Shown: in pieces, positions 28,348 to 37,756 of the stretch
Numbering within the stretch: position 1 is the stretch's first letter
How the letters are laid out: each line of letters begins with the position of its first letter
NCBI RefSeq assembly: GCF_025060755.1
Contig: NZ_JANYUY010000010.1
Coordinates: 62,001-126,000 of the forward strand
Source: Paenibacillus doosanensis
GTDB lineage: Bacteria > Bacillota > Bacilli > Paenibacillales > NBRC-103111
DNA length: 64,000 bases
Direction of reading: 5' to 3'
Program-made: the position numbers and the translations under genes
Notes under the pieces: generated by a model
What the model was told of the DNA's origin: nothing
Databases searched by the model: none
The model's input: only the letters and a program-made list of their open reading frames with translations

Positions 28348-29433
28348 ATGACGCAAAAATTAAAAGCAGGTATTGTCGGAGGAACGGGAATGGTAGGGCA
28401 GCGGTTTGTGCAGCTGCTGGATCAGCACCCTTGGTTTGAAGTAACGGCGATTGCGGCAAGCGCCGGATCGGCAGGCAAAACGTATGAAGAAGCGGTGCAA
28501 AACCGCTGGAAATTGTCCGGCCCGATTCCTGAAGCCGTGAAACATATCGTCGTGCAGGACGCTTCCAAGGTGGAAGAGGTTGCCGCCGGGGTCGATTTTA
28601 TATTCTGCGCCGTCGATATGAAGAAAAATGAAATTCAAGCGCTGGAGGAAGCTTACGCCAAAACGGGCACGCCGGTCATTTCCAACAACTCGGCTCACCG
28701 CTGGACGCCGGATATCCCGATGGTCATTCCGGAAATTAATCCGGGGCACATCCAAATCATTGAGGCGCAGAGAAAACGGCTCGGCACTTCGACCGGATTT
28801 ATCGCCGTGAAACCGAACTGCTCGATTCAGAGCTACGTTCCGGCGCTTAACGCGCTGCTCGATTACAAACCGACGACGGTGGTCGCCTCGACGTATCAAG
28901 CGATTTCCGGCGCCGGTAAAAACTTCACCGATTGGCCGGAAATGCTGGACAATGTGATTCCGTATATCGGCGGCGAGGAAGAAAAAAGCGAACAGGAGCC
29001 GCTGCGCATCTGGGGCAGCATTGAGAACGACCAGATTGTCAAAGCGAGCGCGCCGCTTATTACAACGCAATGTATTCGCGTTCCGGTAACGGATGGGCAT
29101 TTGGCTACCGTCTTCGTATCGTTCGAGAACAAGCCGTCCAAAGAAGAAATTCTCAGCCGCTGGCTGCAGTTCAAAGGACGTCCGCAGGAGCTGGGCTTGC
29201 CAAGCGCGCCTAAGCAATTCATTACTTATTTCGAAGAAGACAACAGACCGCAAACGAAATTGGACCGCGATATTGAACGCGGCATGGGCGTGTCCGTAGG
29301 CAGATTGCGCGAAGACTCCGTGTACGACTATAAATTTGTCGGTCTTTCCCATAATACGCTTCGCGGCGCGGCGGGCGGAGCCGTACTGATCGCCGAGCTG
29401 CTCAAAGCGGAAGGCTATATTCAAGCGAAGTAA
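28348..29433 (+). CDS. asd: Aspartate-semialdehyde dehydrogenase, archaeal/fungal-like type
   Basis: A 361-residue enzyme that reduces aspartyl phosphate to aspartate semialdehyde, the branch point to lysine, threonine and methionine. The NADP fold starts KAGIVGGTGMVGQRFVQLL. The catalytic cysteine lies in VKPNCSIQSYVPAL, and the substrate arginine/histidine region is DRDIERGMGVSVGRLR. Length and the NNSAHRWTPDIPMVIPEINP block fit the archaeal/fungal-like branch rather than the usual Bacillus Asd of about 345 residues. It is a single gene behind the T-box and ends before a terminator. Confidence 0.93.
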   Translation: MTQKLKAGIVGGTGMVGQRFVQLLDQHPWFEVTAIAASAGSAGKTYEEAVQNRWKLSGPIPEAVKHIVVQDASKVEEVAAGVDFIFCAVDMKKNEIQALEEAYAKTGTPVISNNSAHRWTPDIPMVIPEINPGHIQIIEAQRKRLGTSTGFIAVKPNCSIQSYVPALNALLDYKPTTVVASTYQAISGAGKNFTDWPEMLDNVIPYIGGEEEKSEQEPLRIWGSIENDQIVKASAPLITTQCIRVPVTDGHLATVFVSFENKPSKEEILSRWLQFKGRPQELGLPSAPKQFITYFEEDNRPQTKLDRDIERGMGVSVGRLREDSVYDYKFVGLSHNTLRGAAGGAVLIAELLKAEGYIQAK

Positions 29434-29464
29434 TCCGGCTTACCCCGTCTGCTTCATTAATCGA

Positions 29465-29506
29465 GACGGCAAGAATTCCTATTTTTGGAAGCTTGCCGTT
29501 TTTTGG
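29465..29506 (+). terminator. Terminator of asd
   Basis: ACGGCAAG plus TTCC pair with GGAA plus CTTGCCGT around TATTTTT, followed by TTTTTT. Confidence 0.85.
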
Positions 29507-29532
29507 CGTCATTCATTATTTAGGAGGATGTT

Positions 29533-30825
29533 ATGGCTGTCACGGCATTTCTAATTTTTACGCTCACCCTTGTTTTCGTCATTTGGCAGCCAAAGGGGTT
29601 AAGCATCGGATGGTCGGCAAGCGCGGGGGCGGTTCTCGCTTTGCTGTTCGGTGTAGTCAGCCTAGAGGATGTAGGTACGGTCACCGGTATCGTTTGGAAT
29701 GCAACGTTAACGTTTGTCGCCATTATTATTATTTCGCTAGTGTTGGATGAAATCGGATTGTTTGAATGGGCGGCTCTACATATGGCGAGGCTTGCGCGCG
29801 GCCATGGACTGCGCATGTTCTTCCTGATCGTTCTGCTCGGATCGGCGGTGTCCGCCTTGTTTGCCAACGACGGCGCCGCTTTGATTATGACTCCGATTGT
29901 TTTGTCTATGGTACGCGCCCTCAAGTTTGACGGCAAGCTGATCCTCCCGTTTATTATGGCGAGCGGATTTATAGCGGATACGGCTTCTTTGCCGCTTGTC
30001 ATTAGCAATTTGGTCAATATCGTCTCCGCGGATTATTTCGGCGTCGGCTTTGCGGAATATGCCGGCCGGATGATCGTGCCGAATTGCTTTTCCATCGCAG
30101 CCAGTCTGCTTGTACTGTATTTATATTTCCGGAGCAGTATTCCCGGGAGCTATTCTCTCGCTGAGCTGAAAAGTCCGGAGGAGGCGATTAAAGATCCGAG
30201 GCTGTTCCGATTATCGTGGGTGATATTAGCCGCGCTGCTCGCCGCCTATTTCGGCAGCGAGCTGCTACCGGTTCCGGTATGCGTGATCGGGGGGGCCGCA
30301 GCGGCCGCTCTGTTGATCGCCGCGAGAAGAAGCCCGGCCGTTAAGACGTGGCAGCTTGTCCGAGGCGCTCCGTGGACCATCGTCATATTTTCCATCGCGA
30401 TGTACGTGGTGGTGTACGGCCTTAGAAATTCGGGCTTGACCGATGCTCTAGGCCAAGTCATTCAAGCTGTCGCAGACCGTGGGCTGTTCGCCGCAGCGGT
30501 CGGTATGGGCTTTATCGCGGCAATTCTCTCCTCGATCATGAACAACCTGCCGACGGTCATGATCGATGCTTTGGCGATCAAAGGAACGCAGACCGAGGGC
30601 TTCGTCCGGGAGGCGCTGATTTACGCCAACGTCATCGGGTCGGACTTGGGTCCGAAGATGACGCCCATAGGCTCATTGGCGACCTTATTGTGGCTGCACG
30701 TATTGTCCGCCAAAAAAGTGAAGATCACCTGGGGATATTATTTTAAAACGGGCGTTCTGCTGACCGTCCCTACGCTGTTTATTACTCTTGCAGGGCTTTA
30801 TGTATGGCTGATGCTGCTGCAGTAG
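29533..30825 (+). CDS. arsB: ArsB-type arsenite/anion efflux permease
   Basis: A 430-residue membrane protein with about eleven to twelve hydrophobic helices, of the ArsB/NhaD (ion transporter) superfamily. Visible ArsB blocks are [41 protein letters not shown] and [16 protein letters not shown] with [26 protein letters not shown], which match ArsB closely. GGAGG precedes the ATG. No arsR or arsC is adjacent, so arsenite is the likely but unproven substrate. The frame continues in phase after the TAG stop for 40 more codons encoding a hydrophobic helix and a basic tail. Confidence 0.85.
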   Translation: MAVTAFLIFTLTLVFVIWQPKGLSIGWSASAGAVLALLFGVVSLEDVGTVTGIVWNATLTFVAIIIISLVLDEIGLFEWAALHMARLARGHGLRMFFLIVLLGSAVSALFANDGAALIMTPIVLSMVRALKFDGKLILPFIMASGFIADTASLPLVISNLVNIVSADYFGVGFAEYAGRMIVPNCFSIAASLLVLYLYFRSSIPGSYSLAELKSPEEAIKDPRLFRLSWVILAALLAAYFGSELLPVPVCVIGGAAAAALLIAARRSPAVKTWQLVRGAPWTIVIFSIAMYVVVYGLRNSGLTDALGQVIQAVADRGLFAAAVGMGFIAAILSSIMNNLPTVMIDALAIKGTQTEGFVREALIYANVIGSDLGPKMTPIGSLATLLWLHVLSAKKVKITWGYYFKTGVLLTVPTLFITLAGLYVWLMLLQ

Positions 30826-30948
30826 CACGCCCATGTCCGCATTTGGCTGTGGGTTGCCGTTGTGGTCATCGCTGCGGCAGCCGCTTGGATCGCTGCAATC
30901 TCCTTGCGGGGAAGCAGAAGGAAGCACGGAAAAGCTTTAATTAAATAG
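30826..30948 (+). other. In-frame 40-codon extension after the arsB amber stop
   Basis: Directly after the TAG at 30823-30825, the same frame stays open for 40 codons up to a TAG at 30946. It encodes one strongly hydrophobic stretch (IWLWVAVVVIAAAAAWIAAI) and a basic tail (RGSRRKHGKALIK). No good start codon or ribosome site precedes it. It may be a vestige of a longer protein, a readthrough tail or a coincidence. Confidence 0.4.
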
Positions 30949-30960
30949 TATCAATCAATA

Positions 30961-30998
30961 GAGGCTGCCGTTATTTAACGGCGGCCTCGCTGCGTTTA
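30961..30998 (+). repeat. Stem-loop element, copy A, upstream of the GH43 gene
   Basis: GAGGCTGCCG, a short loop, then CGGCGGCCTC and GCTGCGTTTA. A sister element with the same ends lies at 34371-34408 beyond the GH43 gene. There is no T tract, so terminator function is doubtful. The remaining bases to 31296 hold no recognised feature except the ribosome site of the next gene. Confidence 0.5.
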
Positions 30999-31296
30999 CC
31001 GGGAAGGCGAGCGCGCGGTTTCCGATAGAAAAGAAGGGGAGAAAAACGTAAAAAAGGTCCGGTTATTACAAATCTATAATTTTAAAAATATGGTAAGTTA
31101 GAAACAAATGCAGCGTATGATCATCTCGCTCGCATCGACACTGGTCAAGCAGCAAGAAAGCTATCCTTGGAGTTATGCAGTCTGAATGCATTCGGTTAGG
31201 GGGGATCGGGCTACAACCATACGGACAATAAACGAAAATCGGCATGGCGGCGGAGCGAAGAGACGAAAACGAATTTGGAAACCGGGAGGCGCATCA

Positions 31297-34200
31297 ATGA
31301 AAAGAACGATCGGAATACTGGTCATGGCGATCATCTTCATGGTAAGCGCGTGGAACATCCCTGCGAATGTTCTTGCGGCAGATCCGACGATGGATGGCCA
31401 CGGTTTGTTGGGGGAGTTCTTCAAATGCGAGAAAAATCCCGATAACCGGAGCGATATTAACGTATTTACATTTGACGATTTTCGGGGAGAACGCACGGTG
31501 GCGAACTTAAACGGCGATTCTTTTGAAAGCATTTTCAAACAATTGACCGGAACGCCCGATTATAATACCGCACGGTTTACCGGTACGATCGTACCGAAGT
31601 ACACGGAAGACTATACGTTTCACATGGAGGGGGATGACGGGTTTCGGCTGTGGATTAACGGGGAGCTGATCATCGATTTTTGGCAGCAGGTTTGGGAAGT
31701 TCCGCAAGTCAGCAAGCCGATTAGTTTGGAAGCCGGCAAGCATTACGATATCAAAGTAGAATATTTGCAAGGCTGGGGCGGCACTTGGCTTCGCATGGAA
31801 TGGGAAAGCGCAAGCCAAAAGCGGGAAATCGTGCCGGAATCCGCGCTTTATTTGCCGCTGGACCGCGTTATGAAGGCGAAAAAAGCCGATTTGACCGCAG
31901 AAATTCAAAAGGCGGCTTATTTGGCCGACAACTTCGCCGATAAAGTCGACCCATCGGCATTGAACGGCTTCATTGCCGTTAAAAACGACGCGGAGCAGCT
32001 GCTTCTTACCATCGATAGCCAAAGCATCGGCGACGAAGAGAAAGTGCAATTATTAATGGGAACGATGAATCGCGTGTCGGCTGCCCGGTCCGATTTCATG
32101 AAAGAGATGGGAGTGACAAGCTCATCCGTATTTAGCAAATTCAGCAATCCGCTCTATCAAGGACAAGACCCGTTCGTAACGTATAAAGACGGCTTCTACT
32201 ATTTCGTGTCCTCGAGCAATCTGGACTCGAACAACAAAGTGTACGTATCCAAATCGCGCACCTTGACGGATCAAGGGGAAAAGATCATGGTGTTTGATTC
32301 GAAGGGCACGCAAACCCGGATCTTTGCTCCGGAAATCTTCTTCTTTAACGGTAAATGGTATATCTATTATTGCGCCGATCTGAAAGATTACGGGTACAAG
32401 CATATGGCTACCGTGCTGGAGTCCGTTACCTCCGATCCGCAGGGGGCTTATGTGGACAAAGGCGCTTTGTATACCGGCGAACGTGGCGAGTACAAGCAAG
32501 CGAACGATTTTACGGTATTTGAACATAACGGCCAGCTCTATGCGATTTGGGGAACTTTAGGCTCCGGAGAGCCGGCGGGGCCTGCCATAGCTCCGATGGA
32601 TAACCCTTATACGATTACGGCGGACCGTTCGATTTTGCCCGGCGGCGGCGGAGAAGGCCCGCGCGTGCTGCAGAAGGACGGCAAAGTATTCGTTACCGTG
32701 TCGGAAGGCGATTATGCGTCCAACGGCTACCGGTTATCTTATTTTATGAATACGGACGGCAATTTCCTGAACCCCGGTTCATGGACCCGTACCAATAACG
32801 TTTTCGTGTCGACTGCCGACGTATCCGGCCCCGGCAGAGCGGGCTTCGTCAAATCGGTGGACGGTACGGAGGATTGGATGATTTATCATTCGCGGGTATA
32901 TAAGGATACAAATCGTAACTGGTGGCGCGAAGTCAATCTTAAGAAATTCGATTGGAATGCCGATGGAACGCCTAATTTCGGCCAGCCTGCTTCTCCTTAT
33001 GATTGGCAGCAGCTGCCATCCGGCGATTTGGGACAAGGCGATATGTATCAAGCCGAGGATGCCGTGTTGTACGGCGATGCTGCCAAAGATAACAGCCACG
33101 CCAATTATCAAGGGACGGGGTATGTTCACTTGTCCAAAACGGCCGGCGCCGAAGCCAGCTTTGTCGTCAGTGCGGCGGAGGAAGGAGATTATATCGTAGG
33201 AGCCAGATATGCTTACGGCGAGCAGGCAGAAGGAGAGTCGACCAATAATCCTACGGTGCAGCTTCCGTCAAGAGCGCTGATCAACGTATTTGTCAACGGG
33301 ATTCATGTCAAATCGATTACACCGGATAAAACGGCTATCAGCTGGGATGAATGGTTTACGGATTCGCAGCGGCTGGCGCTGAAGAAAGGGAAAAATGTCA
33401 TCAGCTACCGGATTGACAACGGTTCCATCGGCAATGTGAATCTGGACTATATAACGATGTACAAGGCGGATGTGCCGAATCCGGTCGTGCCGACCAAGCT
33501 GTCCGGAACGCTGGCAGGCGTCTCTGAAATTCCGGCGGGACAAAGCTTCGAGCTGCGCTACGGGTTAACCCGTGTGCCGGGCGGAGCGGCTCATGCTATC
33601 TACGCCCAGGATTTGCAGTTCACATATGACCCGGATAAGCTTGATTTCGTGTCTGCCGAACCCTTGAAGGAAGGTCTTATGATCCTGGCGGTGAAGAAGG
33701 ATATTCCCGGCCAGGTACGCATTCTGCTTGCGAGCCAAGGCGCGGATCATTCCGTCACCTCGGACGGAGAACTGCTTACATTAAACTGGAGAGCGGTCCA
33801 GAAGACGGCCGGAACCGGCATTACGCTCTCACGGTTATTGCTTGCCAATGCTGCGGGCGAAGAGAATTCGCTCGATCCGGTTGCGTATAACGTGCAAATT
33901 ATCGGCAAGGAGGATTTGAACAAAGAAGCGTTGAATGCGTTGATCGATCAAGCGCGGTCGGTTCTGAACGCGGCGGTGGAAGGCAGCGCGCCGGGGCAAT
34001 ATCCGGCAGGTTCCAAAGCGGCTCTGCAATCGGCCATCGATGCTGCTGCGGCAGTATCCGCAAACGCCAATACCCAGGCTGAAATCGATCAGGCGGTTAT
34101 CGCCTTGAATCAAGCGCTGCAGCAATTTAAAGAGTCGGTCAACGGCTCCGTGCCGGGCGATATGAACGGGGACGGCAAGGTAACCATCGGCGATCTTGCG

Positions 34201-34332
34201 CTTGTCGCAGCGAACTACGGCAAAAATTCGGCAAGTCCGGATTGGAGCTCGATCGAATACATGGACAGCAACCATGACGGCATCATTGATATTGCCGATC
34301 TGGCGGCTGTTGCCAGCGCAATCATTCAATAA
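31297..34332 (+). CDS. Modular secreted glycoside hydrolase family 43 enzyme with PA14, CBM, cohesin-like, FIVAR and dockerin modules
   Basis: A 1011-residue exported protein. A signal peptide (1-28, ending NVLA) is followed by a PA14 module (about 32-187, DYTFHMEGDDGFRLWINGE). The GH43 catalytic domain (about 284-568) shows GQDPFVTYKDGFYYF with the base aspartate, TRIFAPEIFFFNGKWYIYYC and GEGPRVLQKDG with the acid glutamate. A CBM6/35-like module (about 582-724, YQAEDAVLYGD) follows, then a cohesin-like module (about 733-870, LQFTYDPDKLDFVSAE), a FIVAR helical module (about 875-948) and a dockerin (about 953-1011) with two calcium loops, DMNGDGKVTIGDLALVA and DSNHDGIIDIADLAAVA. Family 43 enzymes cleave arabinose- or xylose-containing glycans; the exact substrate is unknown. 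GGGAGG precedes the ATG; the frame opens 37 codons earlier. Confidence 0.9.
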   Translation: MKRTIGILVMAIIFMVSAWNIPANVLAADPTMDGHGLLGEFFKCEKNPDNRSDINVFTFDDFRGERTVANLNGDSFESIFKQLTGTPDYNTARFTGTIVPKYTEDYTFHMEGDDGFRLWINGELIIDFWQQVWEVPQVSKPISLEAGKHYDIKVEYLQGWGGTWLRMEWESASQKREIVPESALYLPLDRVMKAKKADLTAEIQKAAYLADNFADKVDPSALNGFIAVKNDAEQLLLTIDSQSIGDEEKVQLLMGTMNRVSAARSDFMKEMGVTSSSVFSKFSNPLYQGQDPFVTYKDGFYYFVSSSNLDSNNKVYVSKSRTLTDQGEKIMVFDSKGTQTRIFAPEIFFFNGKWYIYYCADLKDYGYKHMATVLESVTSDPQGAYVDKGALYTGERGEYKQANDFTVFEHNGQLYAIWGTLGSGEPAGPAIAPMDNPYTITADRSILPGGGGEGPRVLQKDGKVFVTVSEGDYASNGYRLSYFMNTDGNFLNPGSWTRTNNVFVSTADVSGPGRAGFVKSVDGTEDWMIYHSRVYKDTNRNWWREVNLKKFDWNADGTPNFGQPASPYDWQQLPSGDLGQGDMYQAEDAVLYGDAAKDNSHANYQGTGYVHLSKTAGAEASFVVSAAEEGDYIVGARYAYGEQAEGESTNNPTVQLPSRALINVFVNGIHVKSITPDKTAISWDEWFTDSQRLALKKGKNVISYRIDNGSIGNVNLDYITMYKADVPNPVVPTKLSGTLAGVSEIPAGQSFELRYGLTRVPGGAAHAIYAQDLQFTYDPDKLDFVSAEPLKEGLMILAVKKDIPGQVRILLASQGADHSVTSDGELLTLNWRAVQKTAGTGITLSRLLLANAAGEENSLDPVAYNVQIIGKEDLNKEALNALIDQARSVLNAAVEGSAPGQYPAGSKAALQSAIDAAAAVSANANTQAEIDQAVIALNQALQQFKESVNGSVPGDMNGDGKVTIGDLALVAANYGKNSASPDWSSIEYMDSNHDGIIDIADLAAVASAIIQ

Positions 34333-34370
34333 CACGGCATGTTCGAAAATGAGAGCATCCAGCATGTAGG

Positions 34371-34408
34371 GAGGCTGCCGGCATCGACCGGCAGCCTTGC
34401 TGCGTTAA
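34371..34408 (+). repeat. Stem-loop element, copy B, downstream of the GH43 gene
   Basis: GAGGCTGCCGG pairs with CCGGCAGCCTT around CATCGA, followed by GCTGCGTTAA, matching copy A at 30961-30998 in stem ends and 3' flank. It may act as the GH43 transcript end, but it lacks a T tract. Confidence 0.5.
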
Positions 34409-34418
34409 TACTAGAGCG

Positions 34419-34597
34419 CTAATTCGAGCCGGAAAGCTTGTTCAACTGAGCGACGATCTCTTGCGGCTCCATCCGCTGCATGAAGTCGGGGTTGACATAG
34501 GAGTGACGGATGATTTTATCCTTATCGATGATGTACGCTGCCGGAACCGGCTGCAAACAGCGGTTGGATGCATTGAATTGCAGGAGGTCAAGCTTCA
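34419..34597 (-). pseudogene. Remnant of a peroxiredoxin-like (AhpC/TSA) gene, C-terminal part only
   Basis: Reading the minus strand from about 34597 to the TAG at 34419-34421 gives ELKLDLLQFN, then CLQPVPAAYIIDKDKIIRHS and YVNPDFMQRMEPQEIVAQLN. This matches the C-terminal third of AhpC/TSA-type peroxiredoxins (usually L-P-V-P-A-T-Y-V-I-D, then F-V-D-P-D-Y and R-x-E-P-x-E-I). The N-terminal part with the peroxidatic cysteine is absent: upstream sequence is the antiporter gene in another frame, whose stop lies right at the break. It has no start site and looks like a decayed fragment left by a deletion. Confidence 0.7.
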
Positions 34598-36439
34598 ACT
34601 CGTCACCAGCGAACGAAAGAAATCAACTTGCTCCGCATTGCCGCTAATCAGCAGACGGTCTCCGAGCCGAATTTCCGTATTGCCGTGCGGAATGATAAAA
34701 GATTGTCCGCGATATATACGTAAAATCAATATATGTTCCAGCCCTGGCAATTGCCGGAGATAGGTTGTCCGGTAAGGCAGATGCTGAATCGTCACTTCAA
34801 AAATCATGCCTTCGTCTTCAGAGAGCAGTTTAAGCGCGCCCGGACTGTCGATAAGCGCCCTCAGCACGGTACGGGCGGCATATAGGGTAGAAAATACTTC
34901 GAATCCGTAGTGAACCATGTCCGATTGCAGCTCTGGCGATTCTATGCGCACGAGAATTCTGCCGTTATACTGCGCCTTTACTTCTTTGGCCAGGCTCGCG
35001 TTGAATGCATCATCCATTGTCGCGATGACCAGGATATCCGCTTCGAATGCTTGCCGTTCCTTTAATGCGGCTTCGTTCATTTGCGGCAGATGGTATATGT
35101 TTAGCAGCGACGACGGCTGAATATCCATTTCTTTTCTCTCTGAGCTGGCCTTGGTGAATATACGGATGTTATACACCGTTTCATGGGACAGGTCTTGCGC
35201 CACAGGCAACGAAATATGGTTCAGGCCGATGATGGAGATCGATATTTTCTTATTCTGCTGCTTAGGGGCCAATTTATTGAAGAGAATGGGAAATATCAAG
35301 CAGCTGAGAATGGCGACCAAGATTAACGCTCCGTGGAACGATTCGCTGATCAGATGCAAATCCAGGGCGAGCGTTGCCGCAGCTATAACCAAGCTCAGTT
35401 TGGAGGATAACAGTATGGCCGAGCTAATGACGTCCCTCCAGTTATACCATTTTTTTAATAAAATCAACGGAACGAGCTTGGCTACGAACATCACGATCAA
35501 GAGCAGGGGGATGGATAACAAAATTTTATAGTCTGCGAACAAATACTTCAGTTCCAGCTTGGCGCCGACCATAACGAAAAAAATCGGAATTAAAAAGCCG
35601 TAGCCGAACGATTCGAGTTGATGAACGAATTCTTTCTTGGGCTTGATCAAGGAGACGATGACACCGGCCAAAAAAGCTCCCAAAATATTTTCCACACCGA
35701 GCCGCTCCGAAATAAACACGATCACCATAATCAAGGTAAATATAAATCTGGTGCCGAACTGGATCGAGCCTTCCTCCAGAACTTGAAACGCTTTGCCGGA
35801 AGCAAATCGCTTGACGAACATATAGATGAAGGTGATTAGAAAGAAAAATAACAAGAGCAGCAGCATTTTTGACATGCTTTTAGAAAGAAAGCTTACGTAA
35901 AACGAAAGAAGAATCATTGTGAAAAAATCGGCGAGAACGGTAACCAGCAGCAGCGTTTGTCCCAAATCCGTCGCCAGCAGTTTTCTTTCCTTCAAGACAG
36001 GAACGACAACACCGAGCGATATAGTGCCGATAATCAACGTGGTAAGAAATACTCGGTCGATGAATCCGGCGGCGACGAGCAGCCACGACAATATGCCGGA
36101 AAGGATAAAAATTCCCAAGAAAATCACGGCGGCCGCGGTCAAAGGTTCGTATTTCCTTTTTTTTCCGCCTTTCTGTTTCGTAAACGAACTGAAATCGATC
36201 TCCAGGCCGCTTAGAAACATCAGGTAAATAAATCCGAGCAGGGAGAGAAGCTCAACCCACGGATCATCCCCAACCAGGTTGAATCCGCTTCTTCCTATGA
36301 CAAGACCGGCGAAAATCTCCGCAACAACAACAGGCACTACTCTCAGTCTTAACTGGTATAACAGCACGGGAATGATAAACGAGATGGACACGACAAGAAT
36401 CAAACTGCCAAGCGAACCTCCATTATGCTCCATGAACAT
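34595..36439 (-). CDS. CPA2-type cation:proton antiporter with RCK (TrkA) domains
   Basis: A 614-residue membrane protein. The N-terminal part (about 1-390) has about 12 helices of the Na+/H+ (Kef-like, CPA2) exchanger fold, with AEIFAGLVIGRSGFNLV, LGFIYLMFLSGLEIDF and ENILGAFLAGVIVSL. The C-terminal cytoplasmic part (about 405-614) carries a Rossmann-type TrkA-N domain (ISIIGLNHISLPVAQDL) and a TrkA-C domain (IIPHGNTEIRLGDRLLISG), which usually gate such transporters by nucleotide or ion binding. Two ATGs (36439 and 36433) lie behind GGAGGAGGTGG; the second is better spaced. Its 3' end coincides with the peroxiredoxin remnant. K+ or Na+ specificity is not readable. Confidence 0.88.
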   Translation of the reverse strand: MFMEHNGGSLGSLILVVSISFIIPVLLYQLRLRVVPVVVAEIFAGLVIGRSGFNLVGDDPWVELLSLLGFIYLMFLSGLEIDFSSFTKQKGGKKRKYEPLTAAAVIFLGIFILSGILSWLLVAAGFIDRVFLTTLIIGTISLGVVVPVLKERKLLATDLGQTLLLVTVLADFFTMILLSFYVSFLSKSMSKMLLLLLFFFLITFIYMFVKRFASGKAFQVLEEGSIQFGTRFIFTLIMVIVFISERLGVENILGAFLAGVIVSLIKPKKEFVHQLESFGYGFLIPIFFVMVGAKLELKYLFADYKILLSIPLLLIVMFVAKLVPLILLKKWYNWRDVISSAILLSSKLSLVIAAATLALDLHLISESFHGALILVAILSCLIFPILFNKLAPKQQNKKISISIIGLNHISLPVAQDLSHETVYNIRIFTKASSERKEMDIQPSSLLNIYHLPQMNEAALKERQAFEADILVIATMDDAFNASLAKEVKAQYNGRILVRIESPELQSDMVHYGFEVFSTLYAARTVLRALIDSPGALKLLSEDEGMIFEVTIQHLPYRTTYLRQLPGLEHILILRIYRGQSFIIPHGNTEIRLGDRLLISGNAEQVDFFRSLVTS

Positions 36440-36594
36440 CCACCTCCTCCGTTATGCGTGCGCTAGGACGCGCGCAGTGCAAGCTTTGAACGCTTGCCCT
36501 TACTATAAAGATACATGAATTGGCAATACTATGCACCATACGAATTATCGTCAAGGGTTCCCGGTATGATCATGATGAATAATCTCCCGGTACA

Positions 36595-36623
36595 CATGTT
36601 TTCCCGGAACAACAGGCATACTA
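36595..36623 (+). promoter_or_regulatory. Candidate sigma-G promoter of germination operon 2
   Basis: CATACTA (36617-36623) matches the sigma-G -10 consensus, and CATG (36595-36598) fits the core of the -35 at an 18-bp spacing. Germination receptor operons are normally read by sigma-G in the forespore. Pattern-based only. Confidence 0.4.
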
Positions 36624-36670
36624 TTAAATGCCATTTCAGGAAATAAAACATCGGAACGGGGGGAGGAGCG

Positions 36671-37756
36671 GTGAACGGCACCATTACATTTATCCAGACT
36701 GTGATGATCCTGCTATTAGCCATCGGTTTAATGGATCACGTGATTGTCATTCCGATTCTGCTGGATGCGGCGAAGAGGGATGCCTGGATTTCCGTAGGCC
36801 TGGCCGGATTAGCGGGAATCGTCTGGGTCGGTTTGTTATACACCGCTTTGAACAAGACGCGGGGAGTGCATATTTTCCAATGGATCAAACAGGCTTATTC
36901 GCCCGTCTTGGGACATGCGCTCGCTGGGATCGCCGGGTTATACATGCTCGTTTTATGCGCGGTCACGCTGCGGGACACTTCCACTTGGATTCATCTGACC
37001 TTTTTACCGAGAGTGCCTATGCTGCCTCTTGCCTTTATCTTCGGTCTGCTGTGCTTTATTAACGCGGCTTGCGGCATCCGATCCATCGCGAACACATCTG
37101 CGCTGCTGGTTCCGTTCGTGATCTTATTCGGTATTTTTGTCAGCCTTGCCAATCTCCCCAACAAACGATACGCTCTCTTGAAGCCGTTTTTGGAAATGGG
37201 CATGCATCCCGTCTGGGAAGGCATGGTTTACGCCGGAGCCGGCTTTATCGAGGTGATTATGCTGCTGTTTCTTCAACCGCATATACGCAATAAATATTCC
37301 TTGGTCAGCGTGCTTCTGCTGACGGTTATACTTATCGGCTTGACGGCGGGACCGATCATGGGCGGCATAGCGGAGTTCGGACCGGAGCAGCTGTCTAAGC
37401 TGAGATATCCGGCCTATGAGGAGTGGAGGCTGGTATCGATAGGGCGCTACATCGAGCATCTTGATTTTTTAAGCATTTACCAATGGTTTTCCGGCGCATT
37501 CGTGCGCATTTCGCTGACGATGTTTCTGATAGCGGATATTGTGATGATCCGCAGTTATCGCCAAAAGCGGGTGATTATGGCCTGCGTCTTTTTGCTATCG
37601 GTCGCTTTTTCCATGCTTCCCTTCAGCGATAACTACTTTCTGGACATGCTGCGCGACCTTATTTTACCGCTGTCGGTACTGTCCATGGTCATCTACAGCC
37701 TCATCGTCATAGCTCTTATTCATTGGAAAAAAAGAGGGGGAGTCCCGCATGAATGA
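36671..37756 (+). CDS. GerB-family germination permease-like subunit (operon 2)
   Basis: A 361-residue membrane protein with about ten helices of the GerB spore germination family. It opens GTITFIQTVMILLLAIGLMDHVIVIPILLDAA, typical of the first helix pair, and holds RYIEHLDFLSIYQWFSGAFVRISL, a common GerB block. It starts with GTG at 36671 behind GGGGGAGGAG. It comes first in this operon, overlapping gerA by 8 bp, so the order is B-A-C and differs from operons 1 and 3. Confidence 0.9.
   Translation: MNGTITFIQTVMILLLAIGLMDHVIVIPILLDAAKRDAWISVGLAGLAGIVWVGLLYTALNKTRGVHIFQWIKQAYSPVLGHALAGIAGLYMLVLCAVTLRDTSTWIHLTFLPRVPMLPLAFIFGLLCFINAACGIRSIANTSALLVPFVILFGIFVSLANLPNKRYALLKPFLEMGMHPVWEGMVYAGAGFIEVIMLLFLQPHIRNKYSLVSVLLLTVILIGLTAGPIMGGIAEFGPEQLSKLRYPAYEEWRLVSIGRYIEHLDFLSIYQWFSGAFVRISLTMFLIADIVMIRSYRQKRVIMACVFLLSVAFSMLPFSDNYFLDMLRDLILPLSVLSMVIYSLIVIALIHWKKRGGVPHE

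Noticed and set aside
34461-34763. 100-residue plus-strand ORF downstream of the GH43 gene
   Set aside because: It is antisense to the peroxiredoxin remnant and the antiporter end, and lacks family features.
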